NCBI GenBank assembly: GCA_900542565.1 | Contig: UQOC01000007.1 | Coordinates: 3,627 to 67,626 of the forward strand | Direction of reading: 5' to 3' | Source of the DNA: an uncultured Eubacteriales bacterium | GTDB lineage: Bacteria; Bacillota; Clostridia; Peptostreptococcales; Anaerovoracaceae | DNA length: 64,000 nucleotides | Shown: positions 53,131 through 63,346 of the stretch, piece after piece | Layout of the letters: the number at the start of each line of letters is the position of its first letter | Position numbering within the stretch: the stretch's first letter is position 1 | The notes under the pieces: model-generated | Told to the model about the DNA's origin: nothing | What the model saw: the letters and a program-made list of their open reading frames with translations, nothing else | Databases searched by the model: none | Position numbers and translations under genes: made by a program

Positions 53131-53590
53131 TTTTTGCCCTCGTATTCAGCATTTCCTTAAAACGGTTTATCACATAAGGAACATTTTCCTCTTTATCCAC
53201 AAGGAGAAACAGAGTGTTGTCGCCCGCAATACTGCCGATGATGTGTTCCATGCCGCCGCTGTCTATGGCTTCACCGGCTGCAGCAGCACATCCCGACAGA
53301 GTCTTTACGACTACGATATTACCTGACGAATCGAAGGAGGTTATAGTTTCGCGGAAAATTTTTGTGAACCTGTCGGAAGTAGGCTGATCCTGAGACTTGG
53401 CGGCAGAATATTTGTATTTTCCGTCGGCAGAGAGTACTTTTACAAGCTGAAGCTCCTTTATGTCCCTGGATACGGTGGCCTGAGTCACTTCAAAGCCGCT
53501 TTCTCTCAGCAGGGAAGCAAGTTCCTCCTGTGTCCCGATATCTCTTGAACTGATAAGTTCTATGATCTTGTTCTGTCTGGAATAACGCAT
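53123..53590 (-). CDS. argR: Arginine repressor ArgR
   Basis: The 155-residue regulator has a winged helix N-terminus (RQNKIIELISSRDIGTQ, VTQATVSRDIKEL) and a C-terminal arginine-binding domain with GCAAAAGEAID and GSIAGDNTLFLL. It represses arginine biosynthesis when arginine is bound. AAGGAGATCTCC precedes the ATG. It heads a two-gene unit with recN, as in many Firmicutes. TATAAT on the minus strand (53608-53613) is the likely -10 box. Confidence 0.96.
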   Translation of the reverse strand: MRYSRQNKIIELISSRDIGTQEELASLLRESGFEVTQATVSRDIKELQLVKVLSADGKYKYSAAKSQDQPTSDRFTKIFRETITSFDSSGNIVVVKTLSGCAAAAGEAIDSGGMEHIIGSIAGDNTLFLLVDKEENVPYVINRFKEMLNTRAKND

Positions 53591-53656
53591 GGAGATCTCC
53601 TTTGCATAATTATAATCTTTAGAGAAATTTTATCATACAGCGGTTTCCTTTGCAAG

Positions 53657-53685
53657 TGGACAAACGAATGTTTGTGTGTTATAAT
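53657..53685 (+). promoter_or_regulatory. ruvCAB promoter with palindromic SOS-like operator
   Basis: TGGACA (53657-53662), 17 bases, TATAAT (53680-53685). The perfect inverted repeat ACAAAC-GAAT-GTTTGT (53660-53675) overlaps the -35 box and spacer, the normal place for a LexA operator. It resembles the GAAC-N4-GTTC Firmicute box with A and T at the outer positions. Binding by LexA is inference. Confidence 0.65.
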
Positions 53686-53717
53686 TTTTTGGAAACAAAC
53701 ACACGAGAGGTTGAAAA

Positions 53718-54224
53718 ATGCGGATTCTCGGCATTGATCCCGGCTATGCCATATTGGGCTGGGGTCTTATAGATGTAAAGGGAAACAGGTTCTCGGTGGT
53801 GGATTACGGTTCGATACTGACAGAGGCCTCGGAAGATATGCCTGCACGGCTGCAGGCGCTGTACAGAGGACTTGCGGGGCTCATAGAAAAATACGGACCG
53901 GACGAAGCCTCAATAGAAGAACTGTTTTTTAACAATAACGCAAAGACTGCCATTTTGGTGGGAGAAGCCAGAGGCGTAGCAGTCCTTGCCTGTGCAGACG
54001 GCGGCCTGCCCATAAGCGAATATACCCCCCTGCAGATAAAGCAGGCTCTTGTAGGATATGGAAGGGCAGATAAAAAACAGGTCCAGTATATGGTAAAGAC
54101 ATTGCTCAATCTTGAAGCGGTGCCAAAGCCTGACGATACCGCCGATGCTCTTGCAGCAGCCATATGCCATGCCCATTCATCGGGCAGGAAAAATTTTTTA
54201 AAAAAGGCAGGTAACAGATTTTGA
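53718..54224 (+). CDS. ruvC: Holliday junction endonuclease RuvC
   Basis: The 168-residue nuclease has the catalytic acidic residues in [12 protein letters not shown] (residues 4-15), IEELFF near 69, and the late [13 protein letters not shown] near 138. It resolves Holliday junctions with RuvAB. The stop overlaps the ruvA start (TTGA). Confidence 0.96.
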   Translation: MRILGIDPGYAILGWGLIDVKGNRFSVVDYGSILTEASEDMPARLQALYRGLAGLIEKYGPDEASIEELFFNNNAKTAILVGEARGVAVLACADGGLPISEYTPLQIKQALVGYGRADKKQVQYMVKTLLNLEAVPKPDDTADALAAAICHAHSSGRKNFLKKAGNRF

Positions 54225-54820
54225 TAAGATATGTCAAAGGAACTTACAGCATGAACATAAACGGAGGGATAGTCGCAGAGACCCAGTCAGGCCTGGGCCT
54301 TGAGATCTATCTTCCCGTCAATTCACCAATATATAAATACGCAGAGGGCGACACTATCCAGGTGTACACATCGTTCATAGTTAAAGAAGACAGCATGGCC
54401 CTCTACGGCTTTCACAACAAGGAAACCCTTGAGCTTTTTGAAAAGCTCATAACTGTGAGCGGTGTAGGGGCAAAAGGAGCGATATCCATCATAGGAACAC
54501 TGGACGCAGAGAGCCTTAAAAGAGCCATCATCTTTGAAGATGTAAAAGAACTGAGCAGAGCCAACGGCATAGGAAAAAAGACGGCGGAACGGATAATCCT
54601 TGAACTTAAAGACAAACTGTCGGATATCGACAAGATCGTGCCTCCTGATACGGCATCTCTTGCGGGCGGCCAGGACACGGACACACGGGCTGAAGCCATA
54701 AATGCCCTGATCGCACTGGGATATACCAAAGCAGAAGCGTTCGGTGCAGTTTCTTCTGTAAACGATGAGGGCCTTTCAAGTGAAGAGTATATCAAGAAAG
54801 CCCTGAAAAATCTTTTTTAA
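54221..54820 (+). CDS. ruvA: Holliday junction branch migration protein RuvA
   Basis: The 199-residue protein starts at a TTG that overlaps the ruvC stop; the next ATG would remove the conserved first strand. An OB fold (1-65), two helix-hairpin-helix motifs ([10 protein letters not shown] and [12 protein letters not shown], about 72-120) and a C-terminal RuvB-binding domain ([12 protein letters not shown]) are present. It tetramerises on the junction. Confidence 0.96.
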   Translation: MIRYVKGTYSMNINGGIVAETQSGLGLEIYLPVNSPIYKYAEGDTIQVYTSFIVKEDSMALYGFHNKETLELFEKLITVSGVGAKGAISIIGTLDAESLKRAIIFEDVKELSRANGIGKKTAERIILELKDKLSDIDKIVPPDTASLAGGQDTDTRAEAINALIALGYTKAEAFGAVSSVNDEGLSSEEYIKKALKNLF

Positions 54821-54832
54821 CGGAGATGACTC

Positions 54833-55846
54833 ATGACAACGGATAAGGAAAGGATAACATCCGCTAACCTGAGCCCTGGAGAGGGAACACAGGAAAGGTC
54901 TTTAAGACCTCAAAAGCTGGATGACTTTATAGGACAGAAAAACGCAAAGGATAACCTTAAGGTTTTCATCGAAGCTGCGAAGCTGAGAGGAGAGCCCCTT
55001 GACCATGTGCTGTTTTACGGGCCGCCGGGACTGGGCAAGACCACACTGGCCGGCATCATAGCCAACGAGATGGGGGTAGACATAAAGATAACCTCCGGGC
55101 CTGCCATTGACAGGGCGGGAGATCTGGCGGCCATATTGACCAATCTGGAAGAAAACGATGTGCTTTTTATTGATGAGATACACAGGCTCAACCGTTCAGT
55201 GGAAGAGGTCTTATACTCGGCCATGGAGGATTTTGCTCTGGACATACTCATCGGCAAGGGGCCATCGGCAAGATCCATCAGACTGGACCTTTCAAAATTC
55301 ACCCTGATAGGAGCCACTACCAGAGTAGGGAGCCTGTCAGCACCTCTTCGGGACAGGTTCGGAGTAATGAGCAAATTTGAAATGTATACTCCCGATGAAC
55401 TGGAAGAGATAATCCGCAGGTCATCCCATATCCTCGGCATAGAGGCAGACGATGAGTCCATCCGTGAGATGGCAGGGAGATCAAGGGGCACTCCCAGGGT
55501 GGCAAACAGGATACTCAAGAGGATAAGGGACTTTTCACAGGTGCAGGGCAGCGGTTATATAGACGCTGATATCACAAGAGACGGACTGAAAGCTCTGGAC
55601 ATCGATTCCATGGGACTTGAAAGGCTGGACAGGGAGATCCTGCTTGCGATAATAGAAAGATTCGGAGGCGGGCCTGTGGGTGTAGATACCATAGCTGCTT
55701 CCATAGGTGAAGAAAGGGTCACCATAGAGGATGCTTACGAGCCATACCTCCTTCAGATAGGATTTTTGAGCAGGACTCAGAAAGGAAGGATGGCGACGGA
55801 TCTGGCCTATCAGCATCTTGGCCTTACGCCGCCTGAAAGGGAATAG
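54833..55846 (+). CDS. ruvB: Holliday junction helicase RuvB
   Basis: The 337-residue AAA+ motor has Walker [12 protein letters not shown] near 62, Walker [14 protein letters not shown] near 112, sensor 1 LIGATTR near 165 and the C-terminal winged helix ([10 protein letters not shown]). It drives branch migration. CGGAGATGACTC precedes the ATG. queA follows after 9 bases. Confidence 0.97.
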   Translation: MTTDKERITSANLSPGEGTQERSLRPQKLDDFIGQKNAKDNLKVFIEAAKLRGEPLDHVLFYGPPGLGKTTLAGIIANEMGVDIKITSGPAIDRAGDLAAILTNLEENDVLFIDEIHRLNRSVEEVLYSAMEDFALDILIGKGPSARSIRLDLSKFTLIGATTRVGSLSAPLRDRFGVMSKFEMYTPDELEEIIRRSSHILGIEADDESIREMAGRSRGTPRVANRILKRIRDFSQVQGSGYIDADITRDGLKALDIDSMGLERLDREILLAIIERFGGGPVGVDTIAASIGEERVTIEDAYEPYLLQIGFLSRTQKGRMATDLAYQHLGLTPPERE

Positions 55847-55855
55847 GAAAGACAC

Positions 55856-56905
55856 ATGCACATCAATGATTTTGATTACGATCTGCCCAAGGAACTGATA
55901 GCACAGCGGCCTCTTCATGACCGGGACAGGTGCCGTCTCATGGTCCTTGACAGGGATAAAAAGACCATAGAACACAGACAGTTTACAGATATACTGGACT
56001 ATCTCCGGCCGGGAGACTGTCTGGTGATGAACGATTCCAAGGTGCTTCCAGCCAGGATATATGGCACAAAGGAAAGTACGGGAGCAAAAGTTGAATTTCT
56101 CCTTACCAAAAGGATTGAAGGTGATCTGTGGGAGACCATGGTAAGGCCGGGTAAACGGCTCAAGCCGGGAGACCGGGTATCTTTTGCCGATGATGGCAGC
56201 TTCAGCGCGGTGATCGAGGGTTACGGCGAAGGGGGGACAAGACACGCCCGGTTCGTGTATGAAGGTATTTTTCTGGAGAGGCTTGAAGAACTTGGACAGA
56301 TGCCTTTGCCGCCGTATATCCAAAGACCGGAAGATGATGAAGATAAGGATATGTATCAGACGGTCTACTGCAGAGAGGAAGGTTCAGTTGCGGCTCCTAC
56401 AGCGGGCCTGCATTTTACAGAGGAACTTCTGGATGCTGTAAGGGCAATGGGGGTGAAAACCGTATGGGTCACCCTCCATGTGGGTATCGGTACATTCAGG
56501 CCTGTAAAGGTCGAGAACATAGAAGAACATCATATGCATTTTGAAGAATATTCGGTAAGCGATGAAACAGCAGCAAAGATCAATGAGACCAAAGCAGAGG
56601 GGGGAAGGGTCATCTGTGTGGGTACCACATCCCTGAGGACCATTGAAAGCGCCGCAGCATTTGATGAAAAAGCGGGCAGAGATCTTGTAAAACCCCAGTC
56701 ATCATCCACAGGGATATTTATATATCCGGGATATGAGTTTAAGGTCACAGATGGTCTCATCACGAATTTCCATCTGCCCAAATCAACGCTGATGATGCTG
56801 GTATCGGCCCTGTATGACAGAGAGGAGATACTGAAAGCATACAGGACTGCCGTAAATGAAAGATACAGATTTTTCAGCTACGGCGATGCGATGATGATAA
56901 TATGA
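55856..56905 (+). CDS. queA: S-adenosylmethionine:tRNA ribosyltransferase-isomerase QueA
   Basis: The 349-residue enzyme contains [15 protein letters not shown], the nucleotide-binding [11 protein letters not shown] near 59-69, [13 protein letters not shown] near 176 and GTTSLRT near 258. It builds the epoxyqueuosine moiety on tRNA, ahead of QueH. The ruvCAB-queA order is standard, and tgt is usually next; here about 4 kb of other genes lie between. Confidence 0.97.
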   Translation: MHINDFDYDLPKELIAQRPLHDRDRCRLMVLDRDKKTIEHRQFTDILDYLRPGDCLVMNDSKVLPARIYGTKESTGAKVEFLLTKRIEGDLWETMVRPGKRLKPGDRVSFADDGSFSAVIEGYGEGGTRHARFVYEGIFLERLEELGQMPLPPYIQRPEDDEDKDMYQTVYCREEGSVAAPTAGLHFTEELLDAVRAMGVKTVWVTLHVGIGTFRPVKVENIEEHHMHFEEYSVSDETAAKINETKAEGGRVICVGTTSLRTIESAAAFDEKAGRDLVKPQSSSTGIFIYPGYEFKVTDGLITNFHLPKSTLMMLVSALYDREEILKAYRTAVNERYRFFSYGDAMMII

Positions 56906-56922
56906 TATATAAAAGGCCAGAC

Positions 56923-56953
56923 GCCTGGATCCTTTTGCGGGGTCCAGGCTTTT
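56923..56953 (+). terminator. Terminator after queA
   Basis: GCCTGGATCC / GGGTCCAGGC stem over TTTTGCG, then TTTTA. Confidence 0.85.
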
Positions 56954-56979
56954 ACATGCATAAGTGTTCTGACGGGTAT

Positions 56980-57048
56980 GTCCGTGGGATTTTTCCTGAT
57001 GGGGATAATTGGAGTGCTGCTGTCTCTGGCAAACAGAAAAGAAGGCTG
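56980..57048 (+). other. Short hydrophobic frame, possible remnant of a membrane gene
   Basis: Between the queA terminator and the CMD gene there is a short frame that reads MSVGFFLMGIIGVLLSLANR and ends in a TGA. It looks like the last helix of a membrane protein whose gene has been lost. No ribosome binding site is seen. Coordinates are approximate and support is weak. Confidence 0.25.
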
Positions 57049-57078
57049 AAAAGGGGCAGCATGCCGCCGTGAAAGCAG

Positions 57079-57108
57079 GCAAAAGGCCGCCCGTCACTGG
57101 GCGGCCTT
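57079..57108 (-). terminator. Terminator of the MerR-flavoprotein-cupin-CMD operon
   Basis: AAGGCCGCCC / GGGCGGCCTT stem; on the minus strand it is followed by TTTTGCC. It overlaps the last codons of the CMD gene. Confidence 0.8.
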
Positions 57109-57789
57109 GTTTATACATGCTATTGCATTGAGGGTTCTTGGATATCCTATATAAGGCAGACACTGGGAGATCACTCTCAATAGATGGTCTTTATCATTGC
57201 CCATGTTCATATTTCCTTTGGCATGGGCTGTGAGCTGAGGTTCACAGCCGCCTTGGGCAGCGATGAAACAAAATGTTATAAGCTCCCTTTGTCTCAGATC
57301 AAGACCTGTGCGGGTGTAGTAATCACCAAAACAGTTGTCTGCGAGCCACTTGTTGATATGACCTTGTTTCCAGGCTTCCAGCATCTGAGGGCCGAACATG
57401 CGGGCCTGGGTTTCATAGCCTTTCCGGAGCCTGTCGTTGTCAGTTGTGGTGGACTGGCCTTCCAGCGGGAGGGCTATTCCTTTTTCCGTAAAGATATCGT
57501 TGACTGCGTCCAGGAAAGGCCTGACCCTTCCTATACCCAGATAGGCCGTGGCCTGATATACAACCTCTTTTATCATTACAGGGGTCAGGCCGGCTGTGAG
57601 GGCACGGGACACCTGGGATCTGAATTCATCAATTCCCTGGCAGCCGAGCAGTGCGGCGAGAATAGCCAGATGGCGGTCTGCCTCGTCCAGTTTGGCGCTT
57701 TCTTCGCTGACCACCTCATCGAAGGCAAAATGTTCAAATAATTGGGCAAATTCAGGATCGGTAACCTTATAATCTCTTGTAATCATCAT
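57094..57789 (-). CDS. Carboxymuconolactone decarboxylase-family protein, tandem CMD domains
   Basis: The 231-residue protein has two CMD-fold segments, about residues 1-105 and 115-225. The second contains QRELITFCFIAAQGGCEPQLTAH in part, with a cysteine and histidine typical of AhpD-like redox sites. The start at 57789 lies six bases after GGAGG; the next ATG is one codon later. It overlaps the cupin gene by 23 bases. CMD-cupin-flavoprotein cassettes are common in anaerobes, perhaps for detoxifying quinones or peroxides; the substrate is unknown. Confidence 0.87.
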   Translation of the reverse strand: MMITRDYKVTDPEFAQLFEHFAFDEVVSEESAKLDEADRHLAILAALLGCQGIDEFRSQVSRALTAGLTPVMIKEVVYQATAYLGIGRVRPFLDAVNDIFTEKGIALPLEGQSTTTDNDRLRKGYETQARMFGPQMLEAWKQGHINKWLADNCFGDYYTRTGLDLRQRELITFCFIAAQGGCEPQLTAHAKGNMNMGNDKDHLLRVISQCLPYIGYPRTLNAIACINKAAQ

Positions 57790-58201
57790 CTGATACCTCC
57801 TCAAGCCATTCATTTTGGGTATTTTCGCCGGGAACTTCGACGGCGATATGGGAGAACCAGCTGTCAGCCTTGGCTCCGTGCCAGTGCTTTACTTCCGGCG
57901 GTATTACGATCACAGTGCCGGGCTGGAGACTTACCGCCTCTTTGCCTTCTTCCTGATACCAGCCGCTGCCTGCAGTGCAGATAAGTATCTGTCCGCCGCC
58001 TGCAGAGGCATGATGTATATGCCAGTTGTTGCGGCATCCCGGCTCAAATGTGACATTGGCAAGGCCTACAGTCGATTCGCCTGGTCTTGTCAGGGGATTG
58101 AGATAGGAATTGCCGGTAAAATACCGGGCAAAAGCGGTGTTTTCGGCTCCGGTACCAAATACATTGATCTTTTCAAAAGCTTCTCTGTCTGAAATTTTCA
58201 T
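57767..58201 (-). CDS. Cupin-domain protein
   Basis: The 144-residue protein has the two cupin motifs: WHIHHASAGGGQ near 63-74 and PGTVIVIPPEVKHWHG near 100-115, with three histidines and a glutamine-like position for metal binding. The ATG at 58201 has AGGAGG six bases upstream. It sits between the flavoprotein and CMD genes in one operon. Confidence 0.9.
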   Translation of the reverse strand: MKISDREAFEKINVFGTGAENTAFARYFTGNSYLNPLTRPGESTVGLANVTFEPGCRNNWHIHHASAGGGQILICTAGSGWYQEEGKEAVSLQPGTVIVIPPEVKHWHGAKADSWFSHIAVEVPGENTQNEWLEEVSDDDYKRL

Positions 58202-58227
58202 TTTGTGCCTCCTGTAAATTAAGATGA

Positions 58228-58761
58228 TCAAAGTGAACGACCGAGGTCGTAGGCTTTCTTCATGAACGGTGAGCGTGCTGTCATTGAAACGGTGCTGCAG
58301 CCTGTGCCAAGTATCTTGCCTTTTGAGTCAAAGCTAAGGTAACGGCAAAGTGTATCATAATGAGCCTCAAGATCTTTCATGGTCCAGTCATTGGAATCCC
58401 ATGCAGCGGCAATGAGGGCAGTTTTCACGCCTTTGGATGTCAGACGGCCATTAAAGCTGTAAAACCTGTCTATAACAGCCTTTAACTGGGCAGACATGCC
58501 AAAATAATAAAGCGGTGTTACAAAGACGACCATATCTCCGTCTAAAATAAGCTGTTTCAGCTGTGCCATATCATCTTTCTGACAGCAGTCGCCAGCCATG
58601 CCGCAGGCATCGCAGCCAAGGCACGGGGCAATATCCGCAGAAGCTGCGTCAAAGACGGTTACATGGTGTCCGGCGTCCTCTGCACCTCGGATAAATTCCC
58701 CGGCCAGCATGTTTGATGAACCGTTTTTGTGAGGACTGCTCTCTATCACTGTAATTTTCAT
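58228..58761 (-). CDS. Flavodoxin-fold NAD(P)H-dependent oxidoreductase
   Basis: The 177-residue protein contains the FMN phosphate loop SSPHKNGSSN near residues 8-17, the cysteine cluster CLGCDACGMAGDCC near 47-60 and VFVTPLYYFGMSAQLK near 78-93. These mark the iron-sulfur flavoprotein/NADPH-dependent FMN reductase group. It overlaps the merR-type gene by four bases. Confidence 0.9.
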   Translation of the reverse strand: MKITVIESSPHKNGSSNMLAGEFIRGAEDAGHHVTVFDAASADIAPCLGCDACGMAGDCCQKDDMAQLKQLILDGDMVVFVTPLYYFGMSAQLKAVIDRFYSFNGRLTSKGVKTALIAAAWDSNDWTMKDLEAHYDTLCRYLSFDSKGKILGTGCSTVSMTARSPFMKKAYDLGRSL

Positions 58762-59114
58762 TTGTCTCCCTCCTTTAATCTGCGCATGGAATAGCGCAGG
58801 TAATCGAGTTTGTCAAGCCGGAGCTGATCTTCATGTATGGCCTTCATAGCCTGCTGCCTCAGGCATTCAAGCATTGCGAGCCGCTTCTGCCCTGAAAGAT
58901 CTCCCCTTTGTTCAAATTCCATATACTTTTGAACATCGGAAATTGAAAAACCTATGTCACGGAGCGTTACGGCAAGGCAGATGTTTGCCATATCCCTGTC
59001 ATCAAACTGTAAAGGTGTTTTTTCATTTTGATCTCCGGTAAGTTTCCAGCTCTTGTATTCTTTCAGAAAAGCACATGAAACACCATATCGGCGGCTGACT
59101 TCCTCTATATCCAT
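58758..59114 (-). CDS. MerR-family transcriptional regulator
   Basis: The 118-residue protein has an N-terminal winged helix (VSRRYGVSCAFLKEYK, residues 6-21), FDDRDMANICLAVTL, then RDIGFSISDVQKYME and a coiled dimer helix. The tip of the first helix-turn-helix is unusual, since the tyrosine-rich turn of MerR is partly altered. It likely senses stress and controls the cassette it leads. No binding site can be assigned. Confidence 0.82.
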   Translation of the reverse strand: MDIEEVSRRYGVSCAFLKEYKSWKLTGDQNEKTPLQFDDRDMANICLAVTLRDIGFSISDVQKYMEFEQRGDLSGQKRLAMLECLRQQAMKAIHEDQLRLDKLDYLRYSMRRLKEGDK

Positions 59115-59126
59115 CTATCATACCTC

Positions 59127-59159
59127 GTAAAAAAAATAGGCGTCCTTTGGGACACCTAT
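59127..59159 (-). terminator. Terminator of the LysR gene
   Basis: ATAGGCGTCC / GGACACCTAT stem with one mismatch over TTTG, followed on the minus strand by TTTTTTTT. Confidence 0.85.
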
Positions 59160-59198
59160 ATGATAAGCCTCATATGTTAATATGTCTAATGCTTATAT

Positions 59199-60083
59199 TC
59201 AATCAGAAATCATACATGAAATGTATTTTTTGGCCAACTGGATAAAAGCGGTTGCCGGACGGGAAAAAAACTGTGCTTTTTTCCATACCAGGACTATCCC
59301 TGAACTGATGGGCGGAGAGACCGGTATGAATTTCAGTCTAGGATAGCAGCTGTCCATGCGCAGGGTGATGATATATCCCACATGATTTCTTGCAAGGACC
59401 GCCATATTGTACAGGAGGTTTCCTGTAGCAGCAACTTCCATGCGGTCAGCGAGGGCGCCGAACCAGCTTTGGAGCTCATCCCTCAGCAGGCTGCGCTGGG
59501 GCAGTATGAGAGGAGTATCTGCAAGGTCAAGGGGAGTTATCTTTTCTTTTGATGCCAGGGGTGAATCTTCGCTTACGATGACGCCCCATTCTTCGCGGAA
59601 AGGCGTGCGTATAAAATCATATTTTGAAATATCCACCGGCTCCTGGAGAAGGCCCATGTCCAGGGTGCCGTTTTCAATCCTTTCTTTAATGTCGTCAGCG
59701 GTCCCGCTGAACAATTCAAAGGTTACCATTGGGTTTTCAAGACGGAAATCTGCTATAAGCTCCCCGATAAACTGAGAATTCTTGTATTCGCCGCAGCCTA
59801 TGGAAATCTTCCCCTCAAGCTGTTTGTGTATATTGCTCAGGTCTTCTTTTGTCTTTTCGGAAAGTGAAATGATCTCTTCGGCTCGTCGGCGCAGGAGCAT
59901 GCCTTCATCGGTAAGAGTTATATGGTGCTTTCCCCGGTGGAAGAGCTTTACACCCAGTTCTTCTTCAAGCCGCATTAGCTGTCTTGAAAGGGTCGGCTGA
60001 GTCAGATGGAGCAGTCTGGCCGCTCTGGTGATGTTTTCTTCTCTTGCTGTTGTCAAAAAATATCGTAAAACACGGATTTCCAT
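59199..60083 (-). CDS. LysR-family transcriptional regulator
   Basis: The 294-residue regulator begins MEIRVLRYFLTTAREEN, with a winged helix (ITRAARLLHLTQPTLSRQL near 18-36) and a PBP2-type effector domain (KISIGCGEY near 92, SEDSPLAS, DTPLILPQ). The ATG at 60083 has AAAGGA six bases upstream. It is a single-gene unit with its own terminator; its target may be the nearby redox cassette or a lost gene. Confidence 0.92.
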   Translation of the reverse strand: MEIRVLRYFLTTAREENITRAARLLHLTQPTLSRQLMRLEEELGVKLFHRGKHHITLTDEGMLLRRRAEEIISLSEKTKEDLSNIHKQLEGKISIGCGEYKNSQFIGELIADFRLENPMVTFELFSGTADDIKERIENGTLDMGLLQEPVDISKYDFIRTPFREEWGVIVSEDSPLASKEKITPLDLADTPLILPQRSLLRDELQSWFGALADRMEVAATGNLLYNMAVLARNHVGYIITLRMDSCYPRLKFIPVSPPISSGIVLVWKKAQFFSRPATAFIQLAKKYISCMISD

Positions 60084-60116
60084 AGGCGTTCCTTTCTGTC
60101 CTCTGTTATACACTGA

Positions 60117-60145
60117 ATTATACCACTGAAGAAAAAACTGTTCAA
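60117..60145 (-). promoter_or_regulatory. Promoter for the LysR gene
   Basis: TTGAAC, 17 bases, TATAAT on the minus strand (-35 at 60140-60145, -10 at 60117-60122). Confidence 0.7.
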
Positions 60146-60196
60146 TACTGCTGTAATATGGTATGATAAAAATGAAAAGATTTGGTAACAGCATCG

Positions 60197-60292
60197 AGGT
60201 TACGGGATCGTACCATACGGAATTTTTGATCCCGGCTCAGGCCTGAACGAAAAAGTTTTGGAGAAAACACATAAAGCTATGGAAAAACGATA
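60197..60292 (+). pseudogene. Possible C-terminal remnant of an oxidoreductase gene
   Basis: Next to the LysR gene a frame reads GIVPYGIFDPGSGLNEKV and ends KAMEKR before TAG. It has the look of the end of a metabolic enzyme and no start of its own. LysR regulators usually control a divergent neighbour, so this may be what is left of that gene. The family is not identified. Coordinates are approximate. Confidence 0.3.
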
Positions 60293-60332
60293 GATCATAG
60301 AATATCATCATTTAACAGGGAGGTACCGGGCT

Positions 60333-60788
60333 GTGGCTGAGCTGATGGATCTTATGGACAGGTTTATGGAGGAAGTCTTTGACTGGAGAGTTTTCTGCGG
60401 TATTGTTGCAGCGATCATCGTATTTATCATTGAGATAAGGCTTACGAGAAATCATAAGCCGGCAAACAGGCGTGCAGAAAAGGCAAAGAAGATGGGCCAT
60501 GTGATAAAGGCAAAAAGAGTGAAGGCCTGGGATGAAGATACTACCGGATAAAGCGTGGATCCGTGGTTCCATGGCACATATGGCTATCAGGTGGATGGAA
60601 AGTCATACGAATACAGATATATGAGCAAGGTATATCCGCCATATGAACTGACTCTTTATTATATAAACGATCCGGGAAAAGCTTTCGTCAATGAAGTTAA
60701 AAAGAAAGAACATTCTCTTGCGCTGATAAGCCTGCTCCTGCCGATAGGGGTATTTGTACTGACCGTATTCCTCCTTGGAGCTGTATGA
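60333..60788 (+). pseudogene. Small membrane protein gene split by an in-frame TAA
   Basis: A GTG at 60333 with AGGGAGG upstream opens a 72-codon frame ending in TAA at 60549-60551. The same frame goes on to 60788 with a further 77 codons from a GTG at 60555 that has no ribosome binding site. Read across the TAA the product is one sensible protein of about 150 residues: a helix near 18-35, a basic stretch, a DUF3592-like soluble part (AKRVKAWDEDTTG, then DPWFHGTYGYQVDGKSYEY) and a C-terminal helix. A single base change from AAA or CAA would explain the stop. Confidence 0.75.
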
Positions 60789-60835
60789 TCGCTATTTCAC
60801 CAGAAAAGAACGCAAACACAGGATAAGATAAAACG

Positions 60836-60868
60836 GACGGAAATGTTTCATGATTTCCGTCTTTTTTT
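60836..60868 (+). terminator. Terminator after the split membrane gene
   Basis: GACGGAAAT / ATTTCCGTC stem over GTTTCATG, then TTTTTTT. Confidence 0.92.
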
Positions 60869-60909
60869 ATCCTGCCATTGAGCACGACATAATCTTTGAC
60901 GCCTGATTG

Positions 60910-62109
<1,200 letters not shown>

Positions 62110-62191
62110 TGGATTTCGGATGCCGGCACAGGCAATGTCACAATATGACTGGCATGTCAACATGAAGGATGAGATCGGAGGTTTACCATAA

Positions 62192-63346
62192 ATGAATATC
62201 TGCAAACATAATGACTTCTGCGGCGGCTGTATCTATCAGGGCATGGACTACGGACAGCAGCTCAGGATCAAAGAGGACGAGGTCCTCAGGCTCATGGCTG
62301 AAAAAGGCGTTGCGGCCGGAAAGGCCGATCCCATTGAGGGCTGTCCGTCCCAGTACAGATACAGGAACAAGATGGAATACACCTTCGGTGATTTTGAAAA
62401 GGGCGGGCCTCTTACCTGCGGCATGCACCGCAAGGGGAATTTCATGTCCATAACCACCGTGGACAGCTGTCAGCTGGTGGATGAGGATTTCAACAGGATC
62501 CTTTCGGCGGCGGTGGAACACGCCCGCCGGATGGGCTACAGCTTTTACAACAAAAAAAGCCACAAAGGCCTTTTGCGCAACCTCATAATCCGCAAAGGCG
62601 TGCGGACGGGCCAGCTCCTGGTGAACATAGTGACCTCATCGGAAGAAGGCTTCGACGAAGAGGCCTTTGCAAAGACCGTCCTGGATCTTAAACTGGACAA
62701 TAAGGTAGTGGGGATACTCAGGACTTTCAATGACAGTCTGGCTGACGCCGTCATCAATCAGGCGGGCAGGATCCTCTGGGGCAGCGATCATTACGAGGAA
62801 AAGCTCTGCGGGCTTAAATTCAATGTCAGCGCCTTTTCTTTCTTTCAGACCAATGTGGAGGCGGCGGAAAGGCTTTATCTGGAGGCCCTCGCACTCATTG
62901 ACCGTATCGACGGCAAAAAGGTCTTTGACCTGTACTGCGGCACCGGGACCATAAGCCAGATCATGGCACTCAAAGCAAAAGAAGTCATCGGCATAGAGCT
63001 GGTGCAGGAAGCGGCGGAGGCCGCAGCAAAAAACGCCGCTTTAAACGGCCTCGACAACTGCCGGTTCGTGGCAGGCGATGTGTTTGATGTCCTGAGCACC
63101 ATAGACGATAAGCCTGATGTCATCGTGGTGGACCCGCCGAGGGCGGGCATACAGCAGAAAGCTCTGGACAAGATCTTGGGCTACGGGGTGGAGCAGATAT
63201 TATATATATCATGCAACCCGAAAACTCTGATGGACAACCTGAGATATATGGAATACTGCGGCTACAGGTGCGACTATCTGAAACCGTTTGATAATTTTCC
63301 GTTCACAAAGCATACGGAGACGGTAGTACTGCTTTCCCACAAATAG
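62192..63346 (+). CDS. rlmD: 23S rRNA (uracil-1939 C5)-methyltransferase RlmD
   Basis: The 384-residue enzyme has an N-terminal cysteine cluster CKHNDFCGGC, a central domain, SAM motifs FDLYCGTGTIS near 248, VDPPRAG near 315, and the catalytic-cysteine motif SCNPKTL near 340. A TAG ends it right after VVLLSHK, where many Firmicute homologues run on. The same reading frame continues past the TAG with a matching C-terminal module. The gene is visibly richer in G and C than the text downstream. GGAGGTTTACC precedes the ATG. Confidence 0.92.
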   Translation: MNICKHNDFCGGCIYQGMDYGQQLRIKEDEVLRLMAEKGVAAGKADPIEGCPSQYRYRNKMEYTFGDFEKGGPLTCGMHRKGNFMSITTVDSCQLVDEDFNRILSAAVEHARRMGYSFYNKKSHKGLLRNLIIRKGVRTGQLLVNIVTSSEEGFDEEAFAKTVLDLKLDNKVVGILRTFNDSLADAVINQAGRILWGSDHYEEKLCGLKFNVSAFSFFQTNVEAAERLYLEALALIDRIDGKKVFDLYCGTGTISQIMALKAKEVIGIELVQEAAEAAAKNAALNGLDNCRFVAGDVFDVLSTIDDKPDVIVVDPPRAGIQQKALDKILGYGVEQILYISCNPKTLMDNLRYMEYCGYRCDYLKPFDNFPFTKHTETVVLLSHK

